Below, one piece after another: positions 30,601-39,317 of a DNA stretch of 64,000 nucleotides. The position numbers were made by a program, and so were the translations under genes. Below the pieces are notes generated by a model that saw only the letters and a list, made by a program, of their open reading frames with translations, was not told where the DNA came from and searched no databases. The DNA is from Pseudomonas tremae. GTDB lineage: Bacteria; Pseudomonadota; Gammaproteobacteria; Pseudomonadales; Pseudomonadaceae. Each line of letters starts with the position of its first letter. Position 1 is the stretch's first letter. The DNA lies in contig NZ_LJRO01000305.1 of NCBI RefSeq assembly GCF_001401155.1, positions 97,570-161,569 of the forward strand, given 5' to 3'.

Positions 30601-31887
30601 ATGGCAAAAATCGTCGACATCAAAGGTCGTGAAGTTCTCGACTCACGTGGCAACCCCACCGTAGAAGCAGATGTGCTCCTCGATAACGGCATCATCGGCA
30701 GCGCATGTGCGCCGTCCGGTGCGTCAACCGGCTCGCGCGAAGCGCTGGAGCTGCGTGATGGCGACAAGAGCCGTTACATGGGCAAGGGCGTGCTGAAGGC
30801 TGTTGCCAACATCAATGGTCCGATCCGCGATCTGTTGCTGGGCAAAGACCCGGTTGATCAAAAGGCTCTGGATCACGCGATGATCGCGCTTGATGCCACC
30901 GAGAACAAGGCAAGTCTGGGGGCGAACGCAATCCTCGCCGTTTCTCTGGCTGCGGCCAAGGCTGCTGCGCAGGATCAGGATCTGCCGCTTTACGCGCACA
31001 TCGCCAACCTCAATGGCACACCGGGCGTGTACTCCATGCCGGTGCCGATGATGAACATCATCAACGGTGGCGAGCATGCCGATAACAATATCGACATCCA
31101 GGAATTCATGATCCAGCCTGTCGGCGCCAAATCCTTCGCTGAAGGCCTGCGTTGGGGCACCGAGATTTTCCATCACCTCAAAGCTGTGCTCAAGGCACGT
31201 GGCCTGAATACTGCTGTCGGTGACGAAGGTGGTTTTGCACCTAACCTGGCGTCCAACGCCGAAGCCCTGAGCGCAATCGCCGAGGCCGTCGCCAACGCAG
31301 GCTACACGCTGGGCACTGACGTGACCCTGGCGCTGGACTGCGCAGCAAGCGAGTTTTACAAGGATGGCAAGTACAAGCTCAGCGAAGAAGGCGAGTACGA
31401 CTCTGCCGGTTTCGCCGAATACCTTGCCGAACTGACTCGCAACCATCCGATCATCTCTATCGAAGACGGTCTGGACGAGTCGGATTGGGATGGCTGGAAA
31501 GTCCTCACCGACAAGATCGGCGAGAAGATCCAGCTGGTAGGCGACGACCTGTTTGTGACCAACACCAAGATTTTGAAGGAGGGCATCGACAAGAAGATCG
31601 CCAACTCCATTCTGATCAAGTTCAACCAGATCGGCACCCTGACCGAAACGCTGGAGGCCATCCAGATGGCCAAAGCCGCCGGTTACACCGCGATTATCTC
31701 TCACCGCTCTGGTGAAACCGAAGATTCGACCATTGCCGACCTGGCGGTGGGCACCTCGGCTGGCCAGATCAAAACCGGTTCGCTGTGCCGCTCCGATCGC
31801 GTCTCCAAGTACAACCAGTTGCTGCGCATCGAGGAGCAATTGGGCGCCAAAGCTGTGTATCGTGGTCGTGCCGAGTTTCGCGGCTGA
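30601..31887 (+). CDS. eno: enolase
   Basis: A 428-residue glycolytic enzyme (2-phosphoglycerate to phosphoenolpyruvate), also a component of the RNA degradosome in many gamma-proteobacteria. Seen: GREVLDSRGNPTVE, the loop PSGASTGSREA, the proton-donor Glu region GDEGGFAPNL, ISIEDGLDESDWDGW with metal ligands, and SHRSGETEDSTIADLAVG near the C terminus. ATG 30601 is chosen over a 34-codon upstream extension that is not enolase-like. Confidence 0.98.
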   Translation: MAKIVDIKGREVLDSRGNPTVEADVLLDNGIIGSACAPSGASTGSREALELRDGDKSRYMGKGVLKAVANINGPIRDLLLGKDPVDQKALDHAMIALDATENKASLGANAILAVSLAAAKAAAQDQDLPLYAHIANLNGTPGVYSMPVPMMNIINGGEHADNNIDIQEFMIQPVGAKSFAEGLRWGTEIFHHLKAVLKARGLNTAVGDEGGFAPNLASNAEALSAIAEAVANAGYTLGTDVTLALDCAASEFYKDGKYKLSEEGEYDSAGFAEYLAELTRNHPIISIEDGLDESDWDGWKVLTDKIGEKIQLVGDDLFVTNTKILKEGIDKKIANSILIKFNQIGTLTETLEAIQMAKAAGYTAIISHRSGETEDSTIADLAVGTSAGQIKTGSLCRSDRVSKYNQLLRIEEQLGAKAVYRGRAEFRG

Positions 31888-32076
31888 GCCATAGATGGTA
31901 AAAAGACGCAGAGCGCTGCCAGGAATCGAGTCTTGTGACTATTCTTTGCAGCTGTGATGCTGACGCTCCGCGGTAATCTGGAGTGATTGAGCCTGGCTTA
32001 TGTCAGGCTCAATGCCCTCAGTCATTTGTTCTTCACGCTGGCTCTGCTGTTTTTTTACTGGGTACCTGATATTTCA

Positions 32077-32355
32077 ATGCGCAGTCCTAACTGGTTGTTC
32101 CTCGTCCTGCTCTTGTTGCTGGGTGGCTTGCAATACCGTCTTTGGGTCGGTAACGGCAGCCTTGCGCAAGTGGCCAGCCTGACTCAGCAGATTGCCGACC
32201 AGCACGCTGAGAATGAGGTGCTGCTCGAGCGCAATCGCGTACTCGATGCAGAAGTCATGGAGCTGAAAAAAGGCCTGGAGACCGTTGAGGAGCGCGCCCG
32301 GCATGAACTGGGTATGGTCAAGGACGGCGAAACCCTTTACCAGCTCGCGCAATAA
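32077..32355 (+). CDS. ftsB: cell division protein FtsB
   Basis: A 92-residue bitopic membrane protein of the divisome FtsQLB complex. One membrane segment (about residues 6-22, WLFLVLLLLLGGLQYRLWVG) is followed by a periplasmic coiled coil (about 30-75) and the conserved end TVEERARHELGMVKDGETLY. An upstream in-frame extension of 30 residues with another hydrophobic stretch is open, but MRSPNWLF is the family start. ispD begins 13 bases after the stop. Confidence 0.95.
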   Translation: MRSPNWLFLVLLLLLGGLQYRLWVGNGSLAQVASLTQQIADQHAENEVLLERNRVLDAEVMELKKGLETVEERARHELGMVKDGETLYQLAQ

Positions 32356-32368
32356 TCAAGTTGGTGCA

Positions 32369-33067
32369 ATGACAGATTTCCTTCCTGCCTTCTGGGCAGT
32401 GATACCTGCGGCGGGCATCGGAGCCCGCATGGCAGCCGATCGTCCCAAGCAGTACTTGCAATTGGGCGGCCTTACCATTCTCGAACACAGCCTGCTCTGC
32501 TTTCTGAATCACCCCCGACTCAAGGGGCTGGTGATCAGTCTGGCCGTGGACGACCCTTACTGGGGCGAGCTGCCCTGTGCGCATGATTCGCGAATCCAGC
32601 GGGTAAATGGCGGTAACGAGCGTTCGGGCTCGGTGCTTAATGCGCTGTTGCACCTGCATGCTCAGGGCGCGAGTGACAATGATTGGGTTCTGGTGCACGA
32701 CGCTGCAAGGCCGAACCTTGCGCGCAGTGACCTGGATAATCTGCTGGGCGAATTGGCGAATGACCCTGTGGGCGGCCTGTTAGCTGTGCCGGCCCGCGAT
32801 ACCCTCAAACGCGCCGACAGCAGCGGCCGCGTACTCGAAACCGTGGACCGTAGCCTGATCTGGCAAGCCTTCACGCCGCAGATGTTTCGTCTCGGTGCCT
32901 TGCATCGCGCGCTTGCCGACAGTCTTGTGTCGAATGTCAGCATTACCGATGAGGCCTCTGCCATAGAGTGGGCGGGGCAGTCACCTCGTCTGATCGAAGG
33001 GCGTTCCGATAACATCAAGGTCACTCGCCCCGAAGACCTTGAATGGCTGAGGCAGCGCCGCAGCTAG
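32369..33067 (+). CDS. ispD: 2-C-methyl-D-erythritol 4-phosphate cytidylyltransferase
   Basis: A 232-residue MEP-pathway enzyme that makes CDP-methylerythritol. The CTP-binding loop VIPAAGIGARMAADRPKQY is complete, followed by VHDAARPNL and the C-terminal NIKVTRPEDL. In many bacteria ispD and ispF are adjacent; here they are separated by the insertion of the LysR-frmA-fghA group, yet both stay in this window. Confidence 0.96.
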   Translation: MTDFLPAFWAVIPAAGIGARMAADRPKQYLQLGGLTILEHSLLCFLNHPRLKGLVISLAVDDPYWGELPCAHDSRIQRVNGGNERSGSVLNALLHLHAQGASDNDWVLVHDAARPNLARSDLDNLLGELANDPVGGLLAVPARDTLKRADSSGRVLETVDRSLIWQAFTPQMFRLGALHRALADSLVSNVSITDEASAIEWAGQSPRLIEGRSDNIKVTRPEDLEWLRQRRS

Positions 33068-33085
33068 TTCGGACGCTAGCGCCTG

Positions 33086-33982
33086 CTACTGGCGATACTC
33101 GTCCCGCATCGCCAGTCCCTCCTTGAGGTAGTCCACCAGCTTGCGCACCTTGGGCGACAGGTGCCGTTGCTGTGGATACAGTGCCCAGACCGCTGTGTTG
33201 GGCGGCTGATGAGTGTCCAGCAGCGATACCAGTGCGCCATCCTTCAAATGCCTTTGCACGTAGTAGTCCGGCAGCTGGCAAAGACCGATCCCGTGCAACG
33301 CGGCGTCCAGCACCGCCTGGCCACTGTTGCAACGCCAGTTTCCCTGTACCCGCTGAGAAAACTCTCGGCCGTTCTGTTGCAGTTGCCAGGTATCGCTGCC
33401 GCCAATCAGGCAGTTATGACGGCCAAGTTCCGACAGGCTGTGAGGCCTTCCGTAACGTTCGATGTAGGAGGGCGACGCGCACACGTACATTTTGCGTGGT
33501 GCAATGCGGGTCGCGACCATGCGCGAGTCCTGCAGTCGACCCAGTCGAATCGCCAGGTCCATGCCTTCATGCACCAGATCCAGCGTCTCGTTACTCAATT
33601 CGATGTCGACGCGCAACTGCGGGTAGAGATCCATAAAGCGGGTGACCAGCGGCGTGATGAAACGCTCGCCATATGCCACTGCACAGGTCATGCGTAACAA
33701 TCCCTTGGGCTCGCTGGCCAGATCGCCTACCGCGCGCAGTGCTTCCTCGCGCCCGTCCTGCAGGCGTTGGCAGTGGTGCAGAAATGTCTGCCCGGCTTCG
33801 GTCAACGCGACCTTGCGTGTGCTGCGGTACAGCAGGCGAGTCTGCAGGCGTTCTTCAAGGCGCACGATCTGTCGACTGACATGCGACGAAGAAACGCCGA
33901 GCCGCAGGGCTGCAGCGGTGAATTGGCCACATTCGGCGACGGCGACGAACTCATCCAGACCTTCCCAGCGATTGGTGTACAT
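33086..33982 (-). CDS. LysR-family transcriptional regulator
   Basis: 298 residues. The N-terminal winged helix (about 8-66) reads GLDEFVAVAECGQFTAAALR and the recognition part LGVSSSHVSRQIVRLEERL; the effector domain (about 92-295) is of the CrgA/DsdC-like two-lobe type with LRVDIELSNETLDLVHEGMD and LPDYYVQRHL. It is transcribed away from frmA, with only 104 bases between the two starts, so it is the natural candidate regulator of the formaldehyde genes. Effector unknown. Confidence 0.88.
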   Translation of the reverse strand: MYTNRWEGLDEFVAVAECGQFTAAALRLGVSSSHVSRQIVRLEERLQTRLLYRSTRKVALTEAGQTFLHHCQRLQDGREEALRAVGDLASEPKGLLRMTCAVAYGERFITPLVTRFMDLYPQLRVDIELSNETLDLVHEGMDLAIRLGRLQDSRMVATRIAPRKMYVCASPSYIERYGRPHSLSELGRHNCLIGGSDTWQLQQNGREFSQRVQGNWRCNSGQAVLDAALHGIGLCQLPDYYVQRHLKDGALVSLLDTHQPPNTAVWALYPQQRHLSPKVRKLVDYLKEGLAMRDEYRQ

Positions 33983-34086
33983 CGATTATCCCTGTACAGC
34001 ATTAATGTTTTGCTTTTAGCCGTATTACTCATCAAATGGCACTGTACTACACTGCAAACCTTGTTTTTACTCGTCGGAGAAAATTG

Positions 34087-35199
34087 ATGATCAAGTCACG
34101 CGCTGCTGTCGCCTTTGAAGCCAAAAAGCCACTGGAGATCGTTGAAGTCGATGTCGCCATGCCCAAGGCCGGAGAAGTGCTACTCAAAGTGGTGGCGTCC
34201 GGCGTCTGCCATACCGATGCCTATACGCTTTCCGGCGCTGACCCTGAAGGTATATTCCCATCGATTCTCGGCCACGAAGGCGGCGCTATTGTCGAAGCGA
34301 TCGGCGAAGGCGTGACCTCGGTGGCGGTCGGCGATCATGTCATTCCGCTGTATACCCCGGAGTGCCGTCAGTGCAAATTCTGCCGTTCGGGCAAGACCAA
34401 CCTGTGTCAGGCAATTCGTTCGACTCAGGGCAAAGGCCTGATGCCGGATGGCACCACGCGCTTTTCCTACAAGGGCGAGCCGATTTTCCACTACATGGGC
34501 ACCTCGACGTTCTCTGAATACACCGTGCTGCCGGAAATCTCGGTGGCCAAGATCGACAAGAAAGCTCCGCTGGAAAAAGTCTGCTTGCTGGGTTGCGGTG
34601 TTACCACCGGTATCGGCGCAGTGCTCAACACGGCCAAGGTAAAGCCGGGCGACACCGTCGCGGTCTTCGGTCTGGGCGGCATTGGCCTGTCGGCGGTGAT
34701 CGGTGCGGTCAAGGCCAAGGCGGCGCGAATCATCGCCATCGATATCAACCCGGCCAAGTTCGAGATCGCCAAGCAGTTGGGTGCAACCGATTGCGTCAAT
34801 CCGAAGGATTTCGATCGTCCGATCCAGGAAGTCATCGTCGACATGACGGATGGCGGTGTGGATTTCTCCTTTGAGTGCATCGGTAATGTGCAACTCATGC
34901 GTTCAGCGCTGGAATCCTGCCACAAGGGCTGGGGCGAGTCGGTGATCATCGGTGTTGCCGGTGCCGGTCAGGAAATCTCTACCCGTCCGTTCCAACTGGT
35001 GACCGGGCGCGTCTGGCGCGGTTCGGCGTTTGGCGGCGTGCGTGGCCGTACCGAACTGCCGAGCTACGTCGACATGGCGCAGAGCGGCGAAATCCCGCTG
35101 GATACGTTCATCACCCACACCATGGGCCTCGAAGATATCAACAAGGCGTTCGATTTGATGCACGAAGGCAAAAGCATTCGTACCGTCATTCATTTCTGA
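34087..35199 (+). CDS. frmA: S-(hydroxymethyl)glutathione dehydrogenase / class III alcohol dehydrogenase
   Basis: A 370-residue zinc enzyme that oxidises the glutathione adduct of formaldehyde to S-formylglutathione with NAD; it can also reduce S-nitrosoglutathione. Catalytic-zinc ligand Cys in SGVCHTDAYTLSG, His in LGHEGGAIVEA, and structural-zinc cysteines in ECRQCKFCRSGKTNLC. NAD-binding GLGGIGLSAVIG. ATG 34087 matches the family start (MIKSRAAVAFEAKKPL). The next gene, fghA, hydrolyses its product. Confidence 0.96.
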   Translation: MIKSRAAVAFEAKKPLEIVEVDVAMPKAGEVLLKVVASGVCHTDAYTLSGADPEGIFPSILGHEGGAIVEAIGEGVTSVAVGDHVIPLYTPECRQCKFCRSGKTNLCQAIRSTQGKGLMPDGTTRFSYKGEPIFHYMGTSTFSEYTVLPEISVAKIDKKAPLEKVCLLGCGVTTGIGAVLNTAKVKPGDTVAVFGLGGIGLSAVIGAVKAKAARIIAIDINPAKFEIAKQLGATDCVNPKDFDRPIQEVIVDMTDGGVDFSFECIGNVQLMRSALESCHKGWGESVIIGVAGAGQEISTRPFQLVTGRVWRGSAFGGVRGRTELPSYVDMAQSGEIPLDTFITHTMGLEDINKAFDLMHEGKSIRTVIHF

Positions 35200-35213
35200 G
35201 TAACAACGCCAGT

Positions 35214-35247
35214 CTGTCAGCTTCAAGCGCCCGCTTGAAGCTGACAG
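35214..35247. repeat. perfect 16-base inverted repeat between frmA and fghA
   Basis: CTGTCAGCTTCAAGCG (35214-35229) and CGCTTGAAGCTGACAG (35232-35247) are exact reverse complements, separated by CC. No T run follows. The GCTTCAAGC core resembles dispersed intergenic repeats of Pseudomonas. In the transcript it would form a very stable hairpin that could protect frmA mRNA or reduce fghA expression. Confidence 0.75.
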
Positions 35248-35268
35248 CTGTTTACTGGGGGACCCCTT

Positions 35269-36114
35269 ATGCCTTTGGAAAATATTTCCTGTCAGAAAAG
35301 CTTTGGTGGCTGGCACAAGCGTTACAAGCACCACTCGCAAGCGCTGGGCTGCGATATGGTCTTTGCTGTCTACCTGCCGCCTCAGGCAGAGCAGGGCGGC
35401 AAGCTGCCGGTTCTGTACTGGCTGTCCGGTCTGACCTGCACTGACGAAAACTTCATGCAGAAGGCCGCTGCTCATCGGCTTGCCGCCGAGTTGGGCATTA
35501 TTATCGTGGCGCCCGACACCAGCCCGCGCGGTGCCGATGTGCCGGACGACCCCGACGGTGCCTGGGATTTCGGACACGGCGCCGGTTTTTATCTGAACGC
35601 CACTGAGCAGCCCTACGCGCGGCATTATCAGATGCATGATTACGTGGTCAAGGAACTGCCTGCGCTGATCGAGGCGCATTTTCCGGCGTCTCAGGCACGC
35701 AGCATCAGCGGCCACTCGATGGGAGGTCACGGTGCGCTGGTGTGCGCCTTGCGCAACCCGGGGCGCTACAAATCCGTGTCGGCATTTTCACCCATAGGCA
35801 ACCCTATCGATTGCCCTTGGGGGCAAAAAGCCTTCTCTCGCTATCTGGGCGAGGATCGGTCCCGCTGGCGCGAGTGGGATGCCAGCGTCTTGATGGCCGA
35901 GGCTGCGGAAAAACTGCCGACACTGGTTGATCAGGGCGATCGTGATGATTTTCTGGTCAATCAACTCAAGCCCGAAGCCTTGCTTCAGGCTGCCAAAACT
36001 GCGAATTACCCGCTGACACTGCGGATGCAGCCCGGTTACGACCACAGCTATTTCTTCATCGCCAGCTTCATCGAAGACCATCTAAGGCATCACGCCGAAG
36101 CCTTGAACAGCTAA
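35269..36114 (+). CDS. fghA: S-formylglutathione hydrolase
   Basis: A 281-residue esterase-D-type alpha/beta hydrolase releasing formate and glutathione, the second step of glutathione-dependent formaldehyde removal. Catalytic Ser in ISGHSMGGHGAL, Asp in LVDQGDRDDFL, His in GYDHSYFFI. Also LSGLTCTDENFMQKA, a family mark with the oxyanion region. It follows frmA by 69 bases containing a large hairpin. Confidence 0.96.
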   Translation: MPLENISCQKSFGGWHKRYKHHSQALGCDMVFAVYLPPQAEQGGKLPVLYWLSGLTCTDENFMQKAAAHRLAAELGIIIVAPDTSPRGADVPDDPDGAWDFGHGAGFYLNATEQPYARHYQMHDYVVKELPALIEAHFPASQARSISGHSMGGHGALVCALRNPGRYKSVSAFSPIGNPIDCPWGQKAFSRYLGEDRSRWREWDASVLMAEAAEKLPTLVDQGDRDDFLVNQLKPEALLQAAKTANYPLTLRMQPGYDHSYFFIASFIEDHLRHHAEALNS

Positions 36115-36130
36115 CGTGCGCCAAAGCAGG

Positions 36131-36136
36131 TAGAAT
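36131..36136 (+). promoter_or_regulatory. possible -10 element of ispF
   Basis: TAGAAT, preceded by GCAGG, lies just before the terminator hairpin. A start about 7 bases on would fall inside the hairpin, so transcripts from here would not form the full terminator. No good -35 is visible at 17 bases. Confidence 0.35.
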
Positions 36137-36137
36137 C

Positions 36138-36167
36138 ACGCCCTGTCTTTTTTCAGGGCGTTTTTTT
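36138..36167 (+). terminator. intrinsic terminator of fghA touching the ispF start
   Basis: ACGCCCTG (36138-36145) pairs with CAGGGCGT (36154-36161); seven T residues follow and the ispF ATG starts at the very next base. The only Shine-Dalgarno-like sequence for ispF, AGGG, lies in the 3' arm of the stem. Confidence 0.85.
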
Positions 36168-36641
36168 ATGCGTATTGGTCATGGCTATGATGTGCACCGT
36201 TTTGCCGAAGGCGATTTTATTACCTTGGGCGGCGTGCGGATTGCACACGGTTTCGGCCTGCTGGCCCACTCCGATGGCGATGTCCTGCTGCACGCCTTGA
36301 GCGACGCACTTCTGGGTGCTGCGGCCCTGGGCGATATCGGTAAACACTTTCCCGATACCGACCCGCAGTTCAAGGGCGCTGACAGTCGGGTCCTGCTTCG
36401 GCATGTACTCAAGCAGATTCACGGCAAGGGCTGGAAGGTCGGTAACGTCGACGCCACCATTGTCGCTCAGGCGCCAAAAATGGCGCCTCATATCGAGGCC
36501 ATGCGTGCGTTGATCGCCGAGGACCTGCAGGTGGACCCGGACCAGGTGAACGTGAAAGCCACGACCACGGAAAAACTCGGTTTTACCGGGCGTGAAGAAG
36601 GCATTGCCGTGCATGCCGTCGCGTTGTTGCTGCCAGCATGA
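36168..36641 (+). CDS. ispF: 2-C-methyl-D-erythritol 2,4-cyclodiphosphate synthase
   Basis: A 157-residue trimeric zinc enzyme of the MEP pathway. Metal ligands: Asp and His in MRIGHGYDVHRF, and the later His in LLAHSDGDVLLHAL. The C-terminal KATTTEKLGFTGREEGIAVH is diagnostic. The start codon directly follows a terminator T run. The stop overlaps truD by four bases (ATGA), so the two are coupled. Confidence 0.96.
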   Translation: MRIGHGYDVHRFAEGDFITLGGVRIAHGFGLLAHSDGDVLLHALSDALLGAAALGDIGKHFPDTDPQFKGADSRVLLRHVLKQIHGKGWKVGNVDATIVAQAPKMAPHIEAMRALIAEDLQVDPDQVNVKATTTEKLGFTGREEGIAVHAVALLLPA

Positions 36642-37696
36642 CCGAACTGGAACTGCTGGGGCCAAGGGCCTACGGTGATGCGCTGGGCAGTGCTGTCCTC
36701 AAGGCTACAGCTGAAGATTTTCAGGTGGACGAAGTACTGGACATCCCCCTGTCGGGCGATGGCGAGCATTTGTGGTTGTGGGTCGAGAAGCGCGGCCTGA
36801 ATACCGAGGAGGCTGCCCGCCGACTGGCACGGGCAGCGGGCGTTCCGTTGCGCACGGTCAGCTACGCCGGTTTGAAGGATCGTCAGGCGCTGACTCGTCA
36901 ATGGTTCAGCATTCAACTGCCCGGCAAGGCTGACCCTGATCTTTCCGCGGCCCAGAACGAGACCCTGCAGATTCTCAAGACCGGCCGGCATCGGCGCAAG
37001 CTGCAGCGCGGCGCTCACGCAGCCAACGGCTTCACACTCAGGCTGACCCGTCTGGATGCGGACAAGGACGCATTGAATCAGCGTCTCGAGACCATTGTCC
37101 GACAGGGCATACCCAATTATTTCGGTGCTCAGCGTTTCGGTTATCAGGGCGGTAACCTGGGTGAAGCCCGTGATTATGCCAGCCGTCAGGCGCTGCCTGA
37201 GCAGCGTGCAGTGCGCTCGCGTCTGTTGTCCACGGCGCGTAGCTACCTGTTCAATCGGGTGCTTGCGGCCCGTGTGGCCGATGGCAGCTGGCAGCAAGCT
37301 CAGGTAGGCGATCTGCTGGCGTTCACAGACAGCCGGAGCTTTTTTCCGGCCGGGCCTGACGAGTGCAGCGACCCGCGGCTGGCGATTCTCGATCTGCATC
37401 CCACGGGCCCGCAGTGGGGTGAAGGCCCTTCGCCAGCTGGCGGCGTCACCGCAGAGCTGGAAAACACCATCGCCAGCGACGAATCCGCACTGCGCGACTG
37501 GCTGATCAGAGCCGGCATGGAGCACGAACGTCGCATCCTGCGACTGCCCATCGGGCGGCTGACGTGGCATTATCCCGAGTCTGACATTCTGCAACTGGAA
37601 TTCGTCCTTCCGCCCGGATGCTTCGCCACTGTTTTGGTGCGTGAACTCGTGGATCTGGTGCCGGTTGGGCAGACGGACAGCTCATGCGTATTCTGA
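36638..37696 (+). CDS. truD: tRNA pseudouridine(13) synthase
   Basis: A 352-residue TruD-family enzyme. Signature SYAGLKDRQALTRQWFS contains the catalytic aspartate of GLKDR; NYFGAQRFG is the second family motif. The insertion domain is present between about residues 160 and 310. It overlaps surE by 13 bases at its 3' end, part of the conserved ispF-truD-surE-pcm-nlpD-rpoS run. Confidence 0.95.
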   Translation: MTELELLGPRAYGDALGSAVLKATAEDFQVDEVLDIPLSGDGEHLWLWVEKRGLNTEEAARRLARAAGVPLRTVSYAGLKDRQALTRQWFSIQLPGKADPDLSAAQNETLQILKTGRHRRKLQRGAHAANGFTLRLTRLDADKDALNQRLETIVRQGIPNYFGAQRFGYQGGNLGEARDYASRQALPEQRAVRSRLLSTARSYLFNRVLAARVADGSWQQAQVGDLLAFTDSRSFFPAGPDECSDPRLAILDLHPTGPQWGEGPSPAGGVTAELENTIASDESALRDWLIRAGMEHERRILRLPIGRLTWHYPESDILQLEFVLPPGCFATVLVRELVDLVPVGQTDSSCVF

Positions 37697-38433
37697 TATC
37701 AAATGATGACGGGGTGACTGCACCTGGTCTTGCAGCGCTTTATGCCGCGCTGGCCGATTACACCGAGTGTGTGGTGATCGCGCCTGACCAGGATAAAAGC
37801 GGTGCCAGCAGTTCACTGACACTTGATCGGCCCTTGCACCCGCAAACACTGGCCAACGGTTTCATCAGTCTCAACGGCACGCCGACCGATTGCGTGCATC
37901 TTGGGATTCATGGGCTATTGGAACGTGAACCGGACATGGTGGTTTCGGGTATCAATCTGGGTGCTAATCTGGGCGACGACGTGCTGTACTCCGGCACGGT
38001 GGCAGCAGCCCTGGAGGGACGCTTTTTGCAGCGTCCTTCGTTCGCCTTTTCGTTTCTGTCACGTCAGCCGGATAATCTGGCGACGGCGGCGCATTATGCG
38101 CGTTTGCTGGTCGAGGCCCATGAGCAGCTCGACCTGCCTCCCCGTACGGTACTGAACGTGAATATTCCAAACCTGCCGCTGGAGCATATCCGTGGCATTC
38201 AACTGACCCGATTAGGGCACCGGACCCGAGCCGCAGCACCGGTGAAGGTCGTCGACCCGCGGGGGCGTGCCGGTTACTGGATTGCAGCGGCTGGCGATGT
38301 GGAGGATGGCGGCGCCGGGACCGATTTTCACGCGGTCATGCAGGGCTACGTCTCAATCACACCGTTGCAGCTGGACCGGACGTATCAGGACGGTTTCAGC
38401 AGCCTGAACCACTGGCTGGAGGGTCTGCGTTGA
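37684..38433 (+). CDS. surE: 5'/3'-nucleotidase SurE
   Basis: A 249-residue stationary-phase survival phosphatase acting on nucleoside monophosphates. N terminus MRILISNDDGVTAPGL with the metal-binding Asp-Asp pair; VIAPDQDKSGASSSLT and SGINLGANLGDDVLYSGTV complete the active site. It overlaps truD by 13 bases and its TGA stop overlaps the pcm ATG. Confidence 0.97.
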   Translation: MRILISNDDGVTAPGLAALYAALADYTECVVIAPDQDKSGASSSLTLDRPLHPQTLANGFISLNGTPTDCVHLGIHGLLEREPDMVVSGINLGANLGDDVLYSGTVAAALEGRFLQRPSFAFSFLSRQPDNLATAAHYARLLVEAHEQLDLPPRTVLNVNIPNLPLEHIRGIQLTRLGHRTRAAAPVKVVDPRGRAGYWIAAAGDVEDGGAGTDFHAVMQGYVSITPLQLDRTYQDGFSSLNHWLEGLR

Positions 38434-39110
38434 TGTCGCGCGATCAGGATGATCTATTGCGTCGCGGGATCGGGATGACCTCGCAGCGAACCCGCGAACG
38501 GCTTATTCAGCGTCTTTGCGAAGAAGGTATCTCCAACGCGCGCGTGCTGGACGTGATCCGCAAGACGCCCAGGCATTTGTTCGTCGACGAGGCGCTGGCG
38601 CATCGTGCCTACGAAGACACGGCGTTGCCCATTGGTCATAACCAGACGATTTCCCAGCCTTACATGGTTGCGCGAATGAGCGAGCTGCTTCTGGCGGCTG
38701 GCCCGCTGGACAAGGTCATGGAGATCGGCACCGGCTCCGGTTATCAGACAGCGGTACTGGCGCAGCTGGTGGAGCGCGTATTTTCGGTCGAGCGCATCAA
38801 GGTGCTTCAAGACCGCGCCAAGGAACGTCTGGTCGAACTGAACGTGCGCAACGTGGTTTTTCGCTGGGGTGACGGCTGGGAGGGCTGGCCGGCTCTGGCA
38901 CCCTACAACGGGATCATCGTGACGGCGGTAGCCACCGACGTGCCACAGGCGCTGCTGGATCAGTTGGCGCCAGGTGGGCGGCTGGTAATACCTGTAGGTT
39001 CTGGCGAGGTTCAGCAACTGATGCTGATCATCCGCGAGGAAAACGGTTTTTCACGGCATGTATTGGGTGCTGTGCGCTTCGTTCCGCTGCTTAACGGGCC
39101 GATCGCCTGA
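38433..39110 (+). CDS. pcm: protein-L-isoaspartate O-methyltransferase
   Basis: 225 residues. It methylates isoaspartyl residues of aged proteins using S-adenosylmethionine. Seen: IGHNQTISQPYMVARM, the SAM-binding VMEIGTGSGYQTAVLA, and VFSVERI. ATG 38433 overlaps the surE stop (TGATG); a shorter version could start at 38475 (MTSQRTRERLIQ), nearer to other homologues, so about 14 N-terminal residues are uncertain. Confidence 0.95.
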   Translation: MSRDQDDLLRRGIGMTSQRTRERLIQRLCEEGISNARVLDVIRKTPRHLFVDEALAHRAYEDTALPIGHNQTISQPYMVARMSELLLAAGPLDKVMEIGTGSGYQTAVLAQLVERVFSVERIKVLQDRAKERLVELNVRNVVFRWGDGWEGWPALAPYNGIIVTAVATDVPQALLDQLAPGGRLVIPVGSGEVQQLMLIIREENGFSRHVLGAVRFVPLLNGPIA

Positions 39111-39317
39111 AGATTGTCTGTGGCGGCGAGTGAATTCTGGCGCCAGTCCTCGGTCTACACCGCGCGGCCTGTAATGTTAGATTGCCTGATGGCGTCATCT
39201 CATGCAGCTTATTGATACATAACAACGTTTTTCAGTAGTTAATCACTGGCTGCCCGCCGCTAATGCGGCACAACAGGCATCTTTTTTGAATCCAGTCACC
39301 AGTAAAGGGAGTGGCGG

